DNA of 64,000 nucleotides from JAVZLH01 sp038883475 (GTDB lineage Archaea > Thermoproteota > Bathyarchaeia > Bathyarchaeales > Bathycorpusculaceae), in assembly GCA_038883475.1 (NCBI GenBank), contig JAVZMA010000001.1:1-64000 (forward strand), given 5' to 3'. Below, piece by piece: positions 50,210-58,670 of the stretch. Made by a program: the position numbers and the translations under genes. The notes under the pieces were generated by a model that saw only the letters and a program-made list of their open reading frames with translations, did not search any database and had not been told where the DNA came from. Position 1 is the stretch's first letter, and every line of letters begins with the position of its first letter.

Positions 50210-51301
50210 CTATTTTGTTTCTTCGAGTTTTGCTGGCAAATACTCATCAACAATGTATGTTAAACCGTAGCGGCTGAAGGCCTCCTGCTCCGCCTTCCTC
50301 CCAATTTTCATAAAAGTCTTAATTTCCCTCTGCCACAACGGGTCCTTATACCGCGGATCACGCTGCAGTTCCAAAAGCCTCTTCTTGTCAACCTCATCCA
50401 GCGGGTCAGTTGGCAACTTATACCTCACAATGTCTGTTGCCCATACACCGCTCCATTTTGCGTCCGGCGTGTTCAGTTCCCTCAAGTGCGCGGCGTTTGC
50501 AGAACCCGAGATTATGACCATGGCTATGTGCATTCCCCATGGGTCACCGTCGGTGAAGATGAAAACTGGAAGGTTCAGCTCCTTATTCAACCTCCTAATA
50601 AAATGTCTTGTTGCACGTGGTGCTTGTCCAGCCGTCAAAACGAGTATTGCATTAAACTTTTTGTGCACGTTTTCCTCTATGAAGCGCGTGAACAAGCCGC
50701 CTTTTTCTATGGCTATAACCTTGTCCGCTGTGGTTTCCACGAATTCCGCTGAGGTCAAAGCTGGACCGATGAGAACGCCGTCTGGGTGAGATGTTAAGTT
50801 AAGTCTTCTTCCCTCGTAGCCCGGCACGGTGTATTCTATTGTTAGGTCGCCGAAAACTGCTGAGCGTTCTTCTGGGAAAATGTTGAAGTCTTCCCTTGAC
50901 AATCCTAAGACTGTTTCTAGGTCTGTAACTATGTTGTTTGATTCTTGTTGATCTTTGAAAGTCATTTCATACGCTTGTGCAGAGTAGTAAACATCCCTTA
51001 AAGTTGACGTTTTACGCTGCGAAGTAAGCTCGTGGGAAAAGGCTGCAGCCCAAACAAGCTGCGTGAAGGGTTTTAGGTGGCGGATGTTGCGGGCGCTTCT
51101 CCTAACTTCTTTGTTTCCGAGGATGAACTGCCTAAGTTGCGGGTCATAGTAGATGTTTTCTGTGGAGCGGCTCGGCATGGTTATGGATGGAAAATATCCG
51201 CCGTCAAGCTGCTCATAAATTTTTAAACCGAAGTTTCTCAGACTTGTTAAAACCTCATTTCGCTTTTCAATTATACTGGTTTTATATCTCTTCTGTTCCA
51301 A
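50210..51301 (-). CDS. top6A: DNA topoisomerase VI subunit A
   Basis: The 363-aa subunit has the catalytic-Tyr segment STLRDVYYSAQAY (Tyr105/106) in the winged-helix 5Y-CAP domain and a TOPRIM domain with IEKGG and DGDPWG. It cleaves double-stranded DNA and is homologous to Spo11. Its start overlaps the 3' end of top6B by 20 bases. Confidence 0.96.
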   Translation of the reverse strand: MEQKRYKTSIIEKRNEVLTSLRNFGLKIYEQLDGGYFPSITMPSRSTENIYYDPQLRQFILGNKEVRRSARNIRHLKPFTQLVWAAAFSHELTSQRKTSTLRDVYYSAQAYEMTFKDQQESNNIVTDLETVLGLSREDFNIFPEERSAVFGDLTIEYTVPGYEGRRLNLTSHPDGVLIGPALTSAEFVETTADKVIAIEKGGLFTRFIEENVHKKFNAILVLTAGQAPRATRHFIRRLNKELNLPVFIFTDGDPWGMHIAMVIISGSANAAHLRELNTPDAKWSGVWATDIVRYKLPTDPLDEVDKKRLLELQRDPRYKDPLWQREIKTFMKIGRKAEQEAFSRYGLTYIVDEYLPAKLEETK

Positions 51302-52817
51302 ACCTTCTCAAACTCCTTAAAAGTTTTTCAACGTCAGGGGGCTTTTCTTTGCCAGCTAACTGTGTTGAAAACTGCGCTATTTTCGGGAGGTATTTGTTGA
51401 AGAACCCAAGCTTTTTCCGTTCTCTGTCCACATGTTCTTTTCGCGTTAGGAAATGCTGGATTTGGCGCGCAACTTCCCGCAGTCCGTTAGCTATTTCCCT
51501 TCTCACTTCTGGTCTGTCCGCGATGAACTCTTTCCCAACTGTTTTGTAGGGAACCTTTGTGCTGCAAATGTGGACAAGGATGGCTATGGGCATGTCTGGC
51601 GTAACCTTGTAGCGTCTCCAGTTCATGGAATTAATCACTTTAACGGAGACATCGCTGGCTTCATCGTATAAGAGCGGGATTCTGTTGGCGAAGCGGTAAA
51701 TCACGAAACCTTCCTTTTTCGGGACTTCTCCACCGTAGGCGATTCCAACCTCAACTATGAAGGGGTGCCCCGCGTAAGTTGCTGGTTTGCGCTGATGCAC
51801 AGCCACAAACTCGGGTTTTAACTCCTTCATTATGCCAGCTTTCAAAAGCTCCTCGCCCAAGGGTGAAAGGCAGCTTGCGTCTGGAGGCAAAAACTCTCTA
51901 AAACGTTTAAGCATATGCATTAGCCTAACAATTTCCTCATGGGAAAGCTTCTTCGGGTTTTTTGATGGGCTTATGCCAGCGAACTCCAAAAACTTTTGGG
52001 CTGTTATTTCGCCAACTCTGTGAAAGTGGTTTTTCAAGAACTCAAGCATGTTGTTGTAAGGTGTCACTTGTATGAGCCTTTGAAGAAGCTCCACATCCAC
52101 CCCATAAGGATGCGGTAAAGTCTCTTTTGGTGGTTCAGGCATTTCCGTTGTAACTCTTGTGAACTTGTAGAGTCTGCCTTTTGGGTCGACGAAGGTTAAG
52201 TTAGCGTAAGGGTTAACCATGGCTGTCTGCTTAAAATAATCTAGGATTTTCGGCATAGCCCGGAGGTAGTCGCCTTCTAGGCTGAACTCAACTATTGTTC
52301 CCCGCCACTGCTCCTTGTTAAGGAAAATTTTCCTATCCATGATTATTGGGCGGTTTCGCTGTATGTCAATCATCAGCTTATACATGTAGATTTTCGTCAT
52401 GCCTGTGCTTGAGATTATGCAAGCGGGCTGATGCGTTGTAATCTGTCCATACAAAATTGCCATTTTCCCGCCTAAGCCGAAAGTTCCCCTCTGCTGCTTA
52501 AGCTTGTATTTTGAACCGAAAAGCACCTGTCCAAAAGCTGACGGTATGTGCCTAGGTGGAACACCTATCCCGTTGTCCTCAACCCGCAACTTGTAAATTT
52601 GGGTTTCTTTGCTTGCCTCTCCCTCAAAAGAAAGCCTAACGTAAATGTCCGGCGGCACCCTTAGGCTTTCAGCAGCATCCAAAGAGTTTTCAACAAGCTC
52701 CCTTATGGCTGCGAAAATAGCTCTAGAGGGGTTTGTAAAGCCGGCGATGTCGCGATTTCGATAGAAGAAGTCGGAAGCGCTGATTTCCTCAAATGTCTGA
52801 GCCACTTGGGTTTCCAC
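51282..52817 (-). CDS. top6B: DNA topoisomerase VI subunit B
   Basis: The 511-aa GHKL ATPase has the Bergerat motifs ELVENSLDA (40-48), DNGIGVPP and GTFGLGGKMA, then the transducer domain with its ATP-contacting Lys region near KVPYKTVGKEF. With top6A it relaxes and decatenates DNA. The C-terminus is compact, without the extra Ig-like domain of some archaea. Confidence 0.96.
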   Translation of the reverse strand: METQVAQTFEEISASDFFYRNRDIAGFTNPSRAIFAAIRELVENSLDAAESLRVPPDIYVRLSFEGEASKETQIYKLRVEDNGIGVPPRHIPSAFGQVLFGSKYKLKQQRGTFGLGGKMAILYGQITTHQPACIISSTGMTKIYMYKLMIDIQRNRPIIMDRKIFLNKEQWRGTIVEFSLEGDYLRAMPKILDYFKQTAMVNPYANLTFVDPKGRLYKFTRVTTEMPEPPKETLPHPYGVDVELLQRLIQVTPYNNMLEFLKNHFHRVGEITAQKFLEFAGISPSKNPKKLSHEEIVRLMHMLKRFREFLPPDASCLSPLGEELLKAGIMKELKPEFVAVHQRKPATYAGHPFIVEVGIAYGGEVPKKEGFVIYRFANRIPLLYDEASDVSVKVINSMNWRRYKVTPDMPIAILVHICSTKVPYKTVGKEFIADRPEVRREIANGLREVARQIQHFLTRKEHVDRERKKLGFFNKYLPKIAQFSTQLAGKEKPPDVEKLLRSLRRFGTEEI

Positions 52818-52899
52818 CAGCCCCTCTATGACCTAACACTTTTACGGATATTGTTTTGCGCCCTCTTTAATTTAACTGCAATGGACAGCGAAATTTACC

Positions 52900-53322
52900 T
52901 CATTTTCTGAACGGAAAAGGCAACAGTTCCTCCAAAGCCTTTACTTTAACAGTTTCAAAAAGAACTTTACTGTTCTTGGCTTTTGCCATGACGATTTCAA
53001 TTTTAGAGTTTTCTGCAAAATCGTAAATATATTGTAGGCAGGCTCCGCATGGTTTAGGTTCGCTTTGAACGTTTACATCTATAACAACTGCTACTTTCTT
53101 GATTTTTCGGTTGCCATGCAAAACAGCGTGGTTTATTGCGCATCTTTCAGCGCATATGCCCAGCCCAGAAACCCAGCTTTCCACATTACAACCCTCATAG
53201 ATTTCTCCGTCTTCCGCAAGTACGGCGGCGCCGACGGCGAAACCCCAAAGCACATAGGCGTTGTGCATAGCCCCTAAAGCGGCTTCTAAAAGCCTCTTTT
53301 CGTTTTTGCCAACTTTATCCAT
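52900..53322 (-). CDS. cdd: Cytidine deaminase
   Basis: The 140-aa enzyme has the zinc/catalytic motif CAERCAINHAV (Cys and Glu) and PCGACLQYIYDF. GCNVESWVSGLGICAERC matches tetrameric cytidine deaminases, which take the (C)AE form of the zinc motif. It converts cytidine/deoxycytidine to uridine in salvage. It follows ABCE1 by two bases. Confidence 0.93.
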   Translation of the reverse strand: MDKVGKNEKRLLEAALGAMHNAYVLWGFAVGAAVLAEDGEIYEGCNVESWVSGLGICAERCAINHAVLHGNRKIKKVAVVIDVNVQSEPKPCGACLQYIYDFAENSKIEIVMAKAKNSKVLFETVKVKALEELLPFPFRK

Positions 53323-53324
53323 GA

Positions 53325-55112
53325 CTATTTCCTCATTAAACGAACATAATAGTATTCTCCGATTTCTTTTTGAAACTTGTCACGTCTAGAACCTTCCTTG
53401 TTAACCCTCGGTCTCTTGGTTAAGGGATCTCTGCGGAATGTTATTCCAACTTCCTTCAAAAACGTATTCATCCCATCCCTTAGGCTTGTTGGCTGATGGG
53501 CTATGCCCTTCACTCCCGGCTCGCCTGTGAAAACCATGAGGCGGTCTGCTATGAAGTCTTGCGCCACAACGTCATGTTCGACAACGAAGGCTGTTGCGTT
53601 TTGGGATTCCACAACTCTTCTTATGGCGCGAGCCATGTTCAACCTTTCTTCAACATCCAAATAGGCGCTCGGCTCATCGAGAAGGTAAAGCTGTGCTTTG
53701 CGGGATAAGCATGCAGCAATTGCCACTTTTTGCAGTTCCCCGCCGCTAAGTTCACTAACATTCCTCTCTAACAACGGGTTTATTTTCAGCGGTTGGAGAA
53801 TTTCTGTTTTATACCAACTTGAAGTGAACTCCTCTTTAGCTATGCTCATCAAAAGTTCTTGAACTGTGCCTTCATACATGGCTGAAATGTACTGTGGCTT
53901 ATAGCTTACCGTTAGCTCAGCAAACTTCCTCTTGTCATCGGTTTCCTCTATCCCAGCTAAAATTTTTACGAAAGTTGTTTTCCCAATACCGTTAGGTCCG
54001 AGAATCCCAATTATTTCTCCTTTCTTCACCTCTCCCGAGTTGGCGACAAGCTTAAACCCTTCATAGGTTTTTTCTATCAAATCCCACTTAAGCAGAGTCT
54101 CGCCAGCTTCAAAGCTTTGGGCTGGCGGTTTTTCATGGAAAATTATTGGTTCTTTTCTGAAGCGCACGTTTTCATCTGGGATATAGCCTTGCAAGTAAAT
54201 GTTTATTCCCGTTCTGACGCTGTGGACGCTTGAGACTATGCCGTAAACGCCGGGTTCTCCGTAAAAGATGCAAACTTGGTCTGAAAGATAGTCTATTATG
54301 GCGAGGTCATGTTCCGCCACTATCACTGTTTTCTGTTCGTTTTTGAGGGACCTTATGATTTTGGCAACTTCAAGCCTCTGTTTAACGTCCAAATAGCTTG
54401 AAGGTTCATCAAAAAAGTATATGTCTGCTTCGCGGCAAACTACGGCGGCAACTGCAACCCGTTGAAGTTCGCCTCCGCTTAAAACTTCTAGGGGGCGGTT
54501 CCAAAGTTGTTTTAGTTTAAGCTTTTCCGCAACAGTGTCCAACACTTTTCTTTCATCTACTTTTTCTAGGAGTTCGCCTACGTTTCCAGACACAACCTTT
54601 GGAATTTTATCAACATGCTGGGGTTTATGAGCAATTTTGAGTTTGCCCTCACTCATTTTTTGGAAATATTCTTGAAGCGTTGAACCTCTATAATTCTGGA
54701 TTATTTTATTCCAGTCGGGTGGCTTTTCGTAGTTTCCCAAGTTGGGTTTTATTTCTCCGGAAAGTATCTTGAGCGTTGTTGTTTTTCCTATTCCGTTCTG
54801 TCCAAGCAGACCCAAAACCGTTTGAGGGGAGGGTGTTGGAAGCCTAAAAAGTTTGAAAGTGTTCGGTCCAAAACGGTGACTGCACTCTTTCTCCAACTCG
54901 TCTGGGAGGTTAACTATTGAAATGGCTTTGAAGGGGCATTTTTTCACGCATATTCCGCAACCGGTGCAAAGGGATTCAACGATTACTGGCTTATCGTTTT
55001 CAAAACGTATCGCTTCAACGCGGCTTCGCACCATGGGACAAAAGCGATGGCACACTCTATTACAACGTTTCGGTCTGCACTTGTCCGCGTCCAACACTGC
55101 AACTCTTATCAT
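53325..55112 (-). CDS. abcE1: Ribosome recycling factor ABCE1 (Rli1)
   Basis: The 595-aa protein has two N-terminal [4Fe-4S] motifs (C12, C17, C21, C25 and C49, C52, C55, C59), then twin ABC cassettes: Walker A GQNGIGKTT (104-112) and GPNGIGKTT, signatures LSGGELQRVA and LSGGELQKVA, Walker B IYFFDEPSSYLD and LYLLDEPSAYLD. It splits ribosomes after termination. The TATA element upstream lies in the A/T-rich 55130-55160 segment. Confidence 0.97.
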   Translation of the reverse strand: MIRVAVLDADKCRPKRCNRVCHRFCPMVRSRVEAIRFENDKPVIVESLCTGCGICVKKCPFKAISIVNLPDELEKECSHRFGPNTFKLFRLPTPSPQTVLGLLGQNGIGKTTTLKILSGEIKPNLGNYEKPPDWNKIIQNYRGSTLQEYFQKMSEGKLKIAHKPQHVDKIPKVVSGNVGELLEKVDERKVLDTVAEKLKLKQLWNRPLEVLSGGELQRVAVAAVVCREADIYFFDEPSSYLDVKQRLEVAKIIRSLKNEQKTVIVAEHDLAIIDYLSDQVCIFYGEPGVYGIVSSVHSVRTGINIYLQGYIPDENVRFRKEPIIFHEKPPAQSFEAGETLLKWDLIEKTYEGFKLVANSGEVKKGEIIGILGPNGIGKTTFVKILAGIEETDDKRKFAELTVSYKPQYISAMYEGTVQELLMSIAKEEFTSSWYKTEILQPLKINPLLERNVSELSGGELQKVAIAACLSRKAQLYLLDEPSAYLDVEERLNMARAIRRVVESQNATAFVVEHDVVAQDFIADRLMVFTGEPGVKGIAHQPTSLRDGMNTFLKEVGITFRRDPLTKRPRVNKEGSRRDKFQKEIGEYYYVRLMRK

Positions 55113-55197
55113 TGCCCTTCCAACATTTTATGGCTATACCCTAATATCTAATAAACATAAACTTTAAAAACACATGCAAAAATGCTAAAATTTTGTC

Positions 55198-55220
55198 GGT
55201 TAAAAAGAAAACAAAAACAT
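55198..55220 (-). terminator. T-rich terminator after the acidic mini-ORF
   Basis: On the minus strand, 23 bases after the mini-ORF stop, comes a tract of TTTTT-G-TTTT-C-TTTTT. Such T runs are the main intrinsic terminators in archaea. Confidence 0.5.
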
Positions 55221-55242
55221 TGTGTGGTCAAGCCTTTTATTC

Positions 55243-55314
55243 TCACCATTCCTCTTCTTCCCATTCTTCCTCTTCCCAATCTTCTTCCCATTCTTCCTCT
55301 TCTTCCTCTGGCAT
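55243..55314 (-). CDS. 23-aa Glu/Trp-repeat peptide ORF
   Basis: This ORF is too short for common gene finders. It starts at ATG 55314, preceded by SD GGAGGTGA (55321-55328) with 6-base spacing, and ends at TGA 55243. The peptide is M-P followed by E6-W, E2-D-W, E4-W, E4-W: only Glu, Asp and Trp after residue 2, with Trp at 9, 13, 18 and 23. A TATA-like CTTTTAAAG (55367-55375) and a T-rich terminator frame it as an independent transcription unit. The function is unknown; strong acidity and aromatic spacing suggest a protein-binding or metal-binding peptide, or a translation-sensing element. Confidence 0.65.
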   Translation of the reverse strand: MPEEEEEEWEEDWEEEEWEEEEW

Positions 55315-55366
55315 CCTTTTTCACCTCCGTTTATTGGTTTGATGCGTAGTGGAGCATACTATCAAA

Positions 55367-55375
55367 CTTTAAAAG
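55367..55375 (-). promoter_or_regulatory. TATA box of the acidic mini-ORF, with adjoining inverted repeat
   Basis: CTTTTAAAG on the minus strand, preceded by GGAAAT, places the transcript start about 30 bases before the ATG at 55314. An inverted repeat GTTTGAT/ATCAAAC (55337-55343 and 55361-55367) touches the box and could be an operator. Confidence 0.45.
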
Positions 55376-55447
55376 ATTTCCATTCGTCAATTGTCGAGAA
55401 AAATTCAATCATAACAGTTGCCCAACGATTCCTCCGCAAAGTTTCTT

Positions 55448-56413
55448 TCACAATTTTTTAGCTGTCATCGAAGCCACGGGTTCAGGATTTTCAAGCGTAC
55501 AATATACCCAACAGAGACTCGGCGAGTTATGCGCCGCGCCGAAGCCCCCGTTCACATCAACCGCTATCAGCCCCATATGATTGTAAACCAGCGGTATCCT
55601 CTCATTAACAAGCCTTATTGCTTTTTCAACGGCATCCTGCGCGCTTTTTCCAGATTCCATGTAATTGCAAACAGTTTTTGCCAAAACAAGCCTTATCGCT
55701 ATTTCGCCTATGCCAGTAGCGGAACAAGCTCCAGTCTGATTATCTGCATATGTGCCGCATCCAATTAGAGGCGAATCCCCTATTCTCCCGGGAATTTTCA
55801 GCGGGAATCCCCCGGTGGAGGTTGCTGCAGCAACATTTCCTTCTTTGTCTAGGGCAACAGCGCCAACTGTGTCTGCAACATCGAAAAGCCTAGGGTGGTT
55901 TTTGATTAACTCCGCCAGTTTCGGCAGTTCAAATTTTCCTTCAAGCAAAGCCTTCTTCTGCTGTTCATAATATTTCATCCTGAATTCAGTTTTCGGGTTT
56001 CTCCTCTCTAAATTAAAGAGTTTGGCAAGCCTCTCAGCGCCTTCGCCTACAACGAACACATGGTCTGTTTTCTCCATTACAATTCTCGCCAAACGAACTG
56101 GATTTTTAATGTCCTTCAAAAGCCCAGCAGCACCCGCCTGCAATGTTTTTCCATCCATAACAGAGGCTTCCATCTCCACTTCGCCGAGGATGTTTAGGCT
56201 TGAACCGTAACCCGCATTAAAAATGCCTTCATCCTCCAAAACGGCAACAGCTTCAGTAACGCAGTCTAGGGCTGAGCCGCCATTTTTTAGAATTTCAAAA
56301 CCTACCCTAGCGGCTTTTTTCACGCCTTCCAAACATGGATTGTCACGTTCTGGGCGTGCAGGTCCAGCTCCGCCGTGGACGACTAACACTGGCTTTCGTT
56401 TTCTTTGAGACAT
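55448..56413 (-). CDS. iaaA: Isoaspartyl peptidase / L-asparaginase (Ntn hydrolase)
   Basis: The 321-aa precursor has VVHGGAG (11-17), NAGYGSSLN (66-74) and the autocleavage site before T182 (ADTVGAVALD), which becomes the N-terminal nucleophile. TSTGGFPLKIPGRIGDSPLIGCG and SATGIGE complete the active site. It hydrolyses isoaspartyl dipeptides and asparagine, useful for protein repair and degradation. Confidence 0.93.
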   Translation of the reverse strand: MSQRKRKPVLVVHGGAGPARPERDNPCLEGVKKAARVGFEILKNGGSALDCVTEAVAVLEDEGIFNAGYGSSLNILGEVEMEASVMDGKTLQAGAAGLLKDIKNPVRLARIVMEKTDHVFVVGEGAERLAKLFNLERRNPKTEFRMKYYEQQKKALLEGKFELPKLAELIKNHPRLFDVADTVGAVALDKEGNVAAATSTGGFPLKIPGRIGDSPLIGCGTYADNQTGACSATGIGEIAIRLVLAKTVCNYMESGKSAQDAVEKAIRLVNERIPLVYNHMGLIAVDVNGGFGAAHNSPSLCWVYCTLENPEPVASMTAKKL

Positions 56414-56504
56414 TTTCTCTTACCTTTAGGTTGCAAGATTCCTAGGAGCAGAAAACTGAAATTTAAGCATAATGTCCAAAATCGCAGTTTCCCAAGCTCA
56501 AGTT

Positions 56505-57389
56505 TCAAATTTTCACGGCAGCCCTAAGCCTCGCGGACCTTGAGCGGGGATTAAATTTGACCTCTTCCGCAGAAGGCTTAACAGGCTTCTTCGTTAAGAC
56601 CTTTAACAAGCCTTTCCGCGCGTTTTCCCTCAGAAAATTCTTGACTATACGGTCTTCCAAAGAATGAAAAGAAATTACCACAAGTCTTCCACCGGGCTTT
56701 AAAATTTCTATGGCTTGAGGCAAAGCTCTTCTTAAATTGTTTAACTCATCGTTTACAGCTATTCTTAAAGCTTGAAAAGTTTTTGTTGCTGGGTGAATCC
56801 GCCTTTTCTGATACCAGTATGGAACCACCCTCTCCACAATGGTAACAAGCTGCAGCGTTGACGTTATAGGCTCTTTCTTTCTTGACTGCACAATTTCGCT
56901 GGCAATCCTTTTCGCGAACCTCTCTTCGCCATACTCCTTCAATATCATTTCAAGCTCTTTCTGCGACCATGTGTTAACAACTTCTTGGGCTGTTATCCCG
57001 CCTTGGAAGCGCATGTCTAAAGGCTCATCTCTGGAAAAGGAGAAGCCTCTCCCGCTTTTTTCCAAATGCCAGCTTGAAAGCCCTAAATCAAACAGCACTC
57101 CGGAAACTTGTCCAAAACCGTGCCTTTCAACAATACTTTTTAAGTTGGCGAAATTATCGCATACCAAAATTAAATTCTTGTTTAAGTTTCCAGCCCTAGC
57201 CTTTAAACCTTCAATGAGCTCCCTTGTCCAGTCTATTCCAAGCAGTTTTCCATTTGGCAGTATCCTTTCCAAAATGGCGAATGCGTGACCTCCTTCCCCA
57301 ATGGTGCAGTCAACGAAGTTCTCATCAGCCTTCGGATTCAAAAAGTCTAAAACTTCCTTTCGCAAAACTGGAACGTGAACTGGATTCAT
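56505..57389 (-). CDS. rsmH: 16S rRNA (cytosine-N4) methyltransferase RsmH, bacterial type
   Basis: The 294-aa protein has the family hallmarks: HVPVLRKEVLDFL at the start, VDCTIGEGGHAFAIL (SAM binding), GVLFDLGLSSWHLEKSGRGF, FQALRIAVNDELNNL and VISFHSLEDRIVKNFL. RsmH methylates C1402 in the decoding site and is nearly universal in bacteria but unusual in archaea, so lateral transfer is likely. Flanking genes are archaeal, and the partner RsmI is not in the window. Confidence 0.93.
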   Translation of the reverse strand: MNPVHVPVLRKEVLDFLNPKADENFVDCTIGEGGHAFAILERILPNGKLLGIDWTRELIEGLKARAGNLNKNLILVCDNFANLKSIVERHGFGQVSGVLFDLGLSSWHLEKSGRGFSFSRDEPLDMRFQGGITAQEVVNTWSQKELEMILKEYGEERFAKRIASEIVQSRKKEPITSTLQLVTIVERVVPYWYQKRRIHPATKTFQALRIAVNDELNNLRRALPQAIEILKPGGRLVVISFHSLEDRIVKNFLRENARKGLLKVLTKKPVKPSAEEVKFNPRSRSARLRAAVKI

Positions 57390-57467
57390 AGGCGCCGTTT
57401 TCTCCGTAATCTAAACATTTGCAAAGGCATAAAAATGGATAAATCTTTGTGGGCTATACATTAATAT

Positions 57468-57534
57468 GGGATGATGTGAGGCGACGGCTAAGAGCCAATT
57501 GGCGGTGAGAAAGCCACTAACCTGCACTGACCCC
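57468..57534 (+). ncRNA. Weak candidate C/D box-like RNA or structured leader
   Basis: GGG-ATGATGT (57468-57477) at one end and CTGA-CCCC (57527-57534) at the other resemble a terminal stem with C and D boxes. Internal D'/C' boxes are poor (CTAA, TGAGAA). Two small hairpins (GGCT-AAG-AGCC; TGGC/GCCA) lie inside. TATA-like GCATAAAAAT lies about 35 bases upstream. It may instead be the 5' leader of the THUMP gene. Confidence 0.25.
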
Positions 57535-57575
57535 AACAGTCTCTATCATAAAGTTCAAGGCGTATGTGGATGCAT

Positions 57576-58100
57576 ATGTTGCGAGATTTTAACCTTTTAG
57601 CCACAACTTCGCGTGGAAACGAAGGTGAGGCATGTTCAGAATTGTGGTATCTGCTCGGGCAGGTGGGCGATTCTGCGCCTGCCGTTGACAAAACAGGAGT
57701 TTCTGGTTTGATTGCCGCTAAAACAGCCTTCAACCCCTTTGAGGTTATAGTGAAGTTCCGCGAAATTTTGCGTGAACGCCCCTACGAGTTTCGATACATA
57801 CTCAGAGTGATTCCAATCGAGAAAGTTGTCCGCACCGACTTGGGAGAAATTAAGCGTGTGGCAAGAGAGTTTAGCAATAAGATAGGCGAAAACGAAACTT
57901 TTAGGGTTACAGTTGAAAAACGCTTCACAGAAACCTCCACAAGAGACATAATTGAGGCGGCTGCAACCGAAATCGAGCGGAAAGTTGACCTAAATAATCC
58001 CAACAAAATCCTTTTAATCGAGGTCATCGGCGGATTAACAGGTATATCCGTAATAAAACCAGAAGATGTTTTATCAACAATGAAGGAGAAAATCCTATAA
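57576..58100 (+). CDS. THUMP-domain RNA-binding protein (Tan1-like)
   Basis: From ATG 57576 the protein is 174 aa; ATGs at 57564 and 57570 are also possible. It opens with LRDFNLLATTSRGNEGEACSELWYLL, and the THUMP domain covers about residues 60-165 (FRYILRVIPIEKVVRTDLGE, FRVTVEKRF, KILLIEVIGGLTGISVI). Stand-alone THUMP proteins resemble Tan1, the tRNA-binding partner of the ac4C acetyltransferase. It is divergent from rsmH and convergent with cgi121, so it sits among RNA-modification genes. Confidence 0.82.
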   Translation: MLRDFNLLATTSRGNEGEACSELWYLLGQVGDSAPAVDKTGVSGLIAAKTAFNPFEVIVKFREILRERPYEFRYILRVIPIEKVVRTDLGEIKRVAREFSNKIGENETFRVTVEKRFTETSTRDIIEAAATEIERKVDLNNPNKILLIEVIGGLTGISVIKPEDVLSTMKEKIL

Positions 58101-58103
58101 GGG

Positions 58104-58670
58104 CTAATGCTGAACTGAAAGAAGCGCCATTCTCTCAATAACGAGGTCAACCAAAGCTCCTTTCAAGTCGTCTCCTTTCGCGAGTGTTTCAATTTCCAAG
58201 TTAGAGATTCCAAAAACCCTTTGAATTTCTTTTATTTTGGCATCTGTCAGTTCGAGGACTCCGTCGTCTTTTTCAGCATTAACATTCTTTAAAACCGTTG
58301 ACAACGCGGTTTTCACGGTCTTCGGGTCTTCTCCAACGGCTATAACTGCAATTTCTGATGAGTCGGGCTTTATCCCAATAAGCTCCACAACCTTTCGGAT
58401 TTGCCGTTGCGCCGAGGCATAAAGCATTATCTCAATGGCTAAAGCTTTTGAAATGTTCTGTTTATTTTTAAAAGCTGTCAGCGCGTTTAAAACAGCAAAA
58501 TACAAGTGTTGCCACGTAGCCACAAGCGCTGCATCAAAAAACTGTACTTCCACGTTCGCTGGTTTTTCCTTGAGTATTCTTTTGAGGAATTCTTCAACAT
58601 CTTTAATTTTAACGTTTTTAAAGCCCGTTATCGCAATGTATTTTGCGAATTCTTTGAGGAGTTTCAGCAA
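58104..58670 (-). CDS. cgi121: KEOPS complex subunit Cgi121
   Basis: The 188-aa protein has the Cgi121/TPRKB core: FFDAALVATWQHLYFAVLNA, IEIMLYASAQRQIRKVVELIGIK and a C-terminal segment. Cgi121 binds the tRNA 3' end and supports Kae1/Bud32 in making t6A37. Kae1, Bud32 and Pcc1 are not in the window. Its start overlaps the phosphoribosyltransferase gene by 7 bases. Confidence 0.88.
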   Translation of the reverse strand: MLKLLKEFAKYIAITGFKNVKIKDVEEFLKRILKEKPANVEVQFFDAALVATWQHLYFAVLNALTAFKNKQNISKALAIEIMLYASAQRQIRKVVELIGIKPDSSEIAVIAVGEDPKTVKTALSTVLKNVNAEKDDGVLELTDAKIKEIQRVFGISNLEIETLAKGDDLKGALVDLVIERMALLSVQH

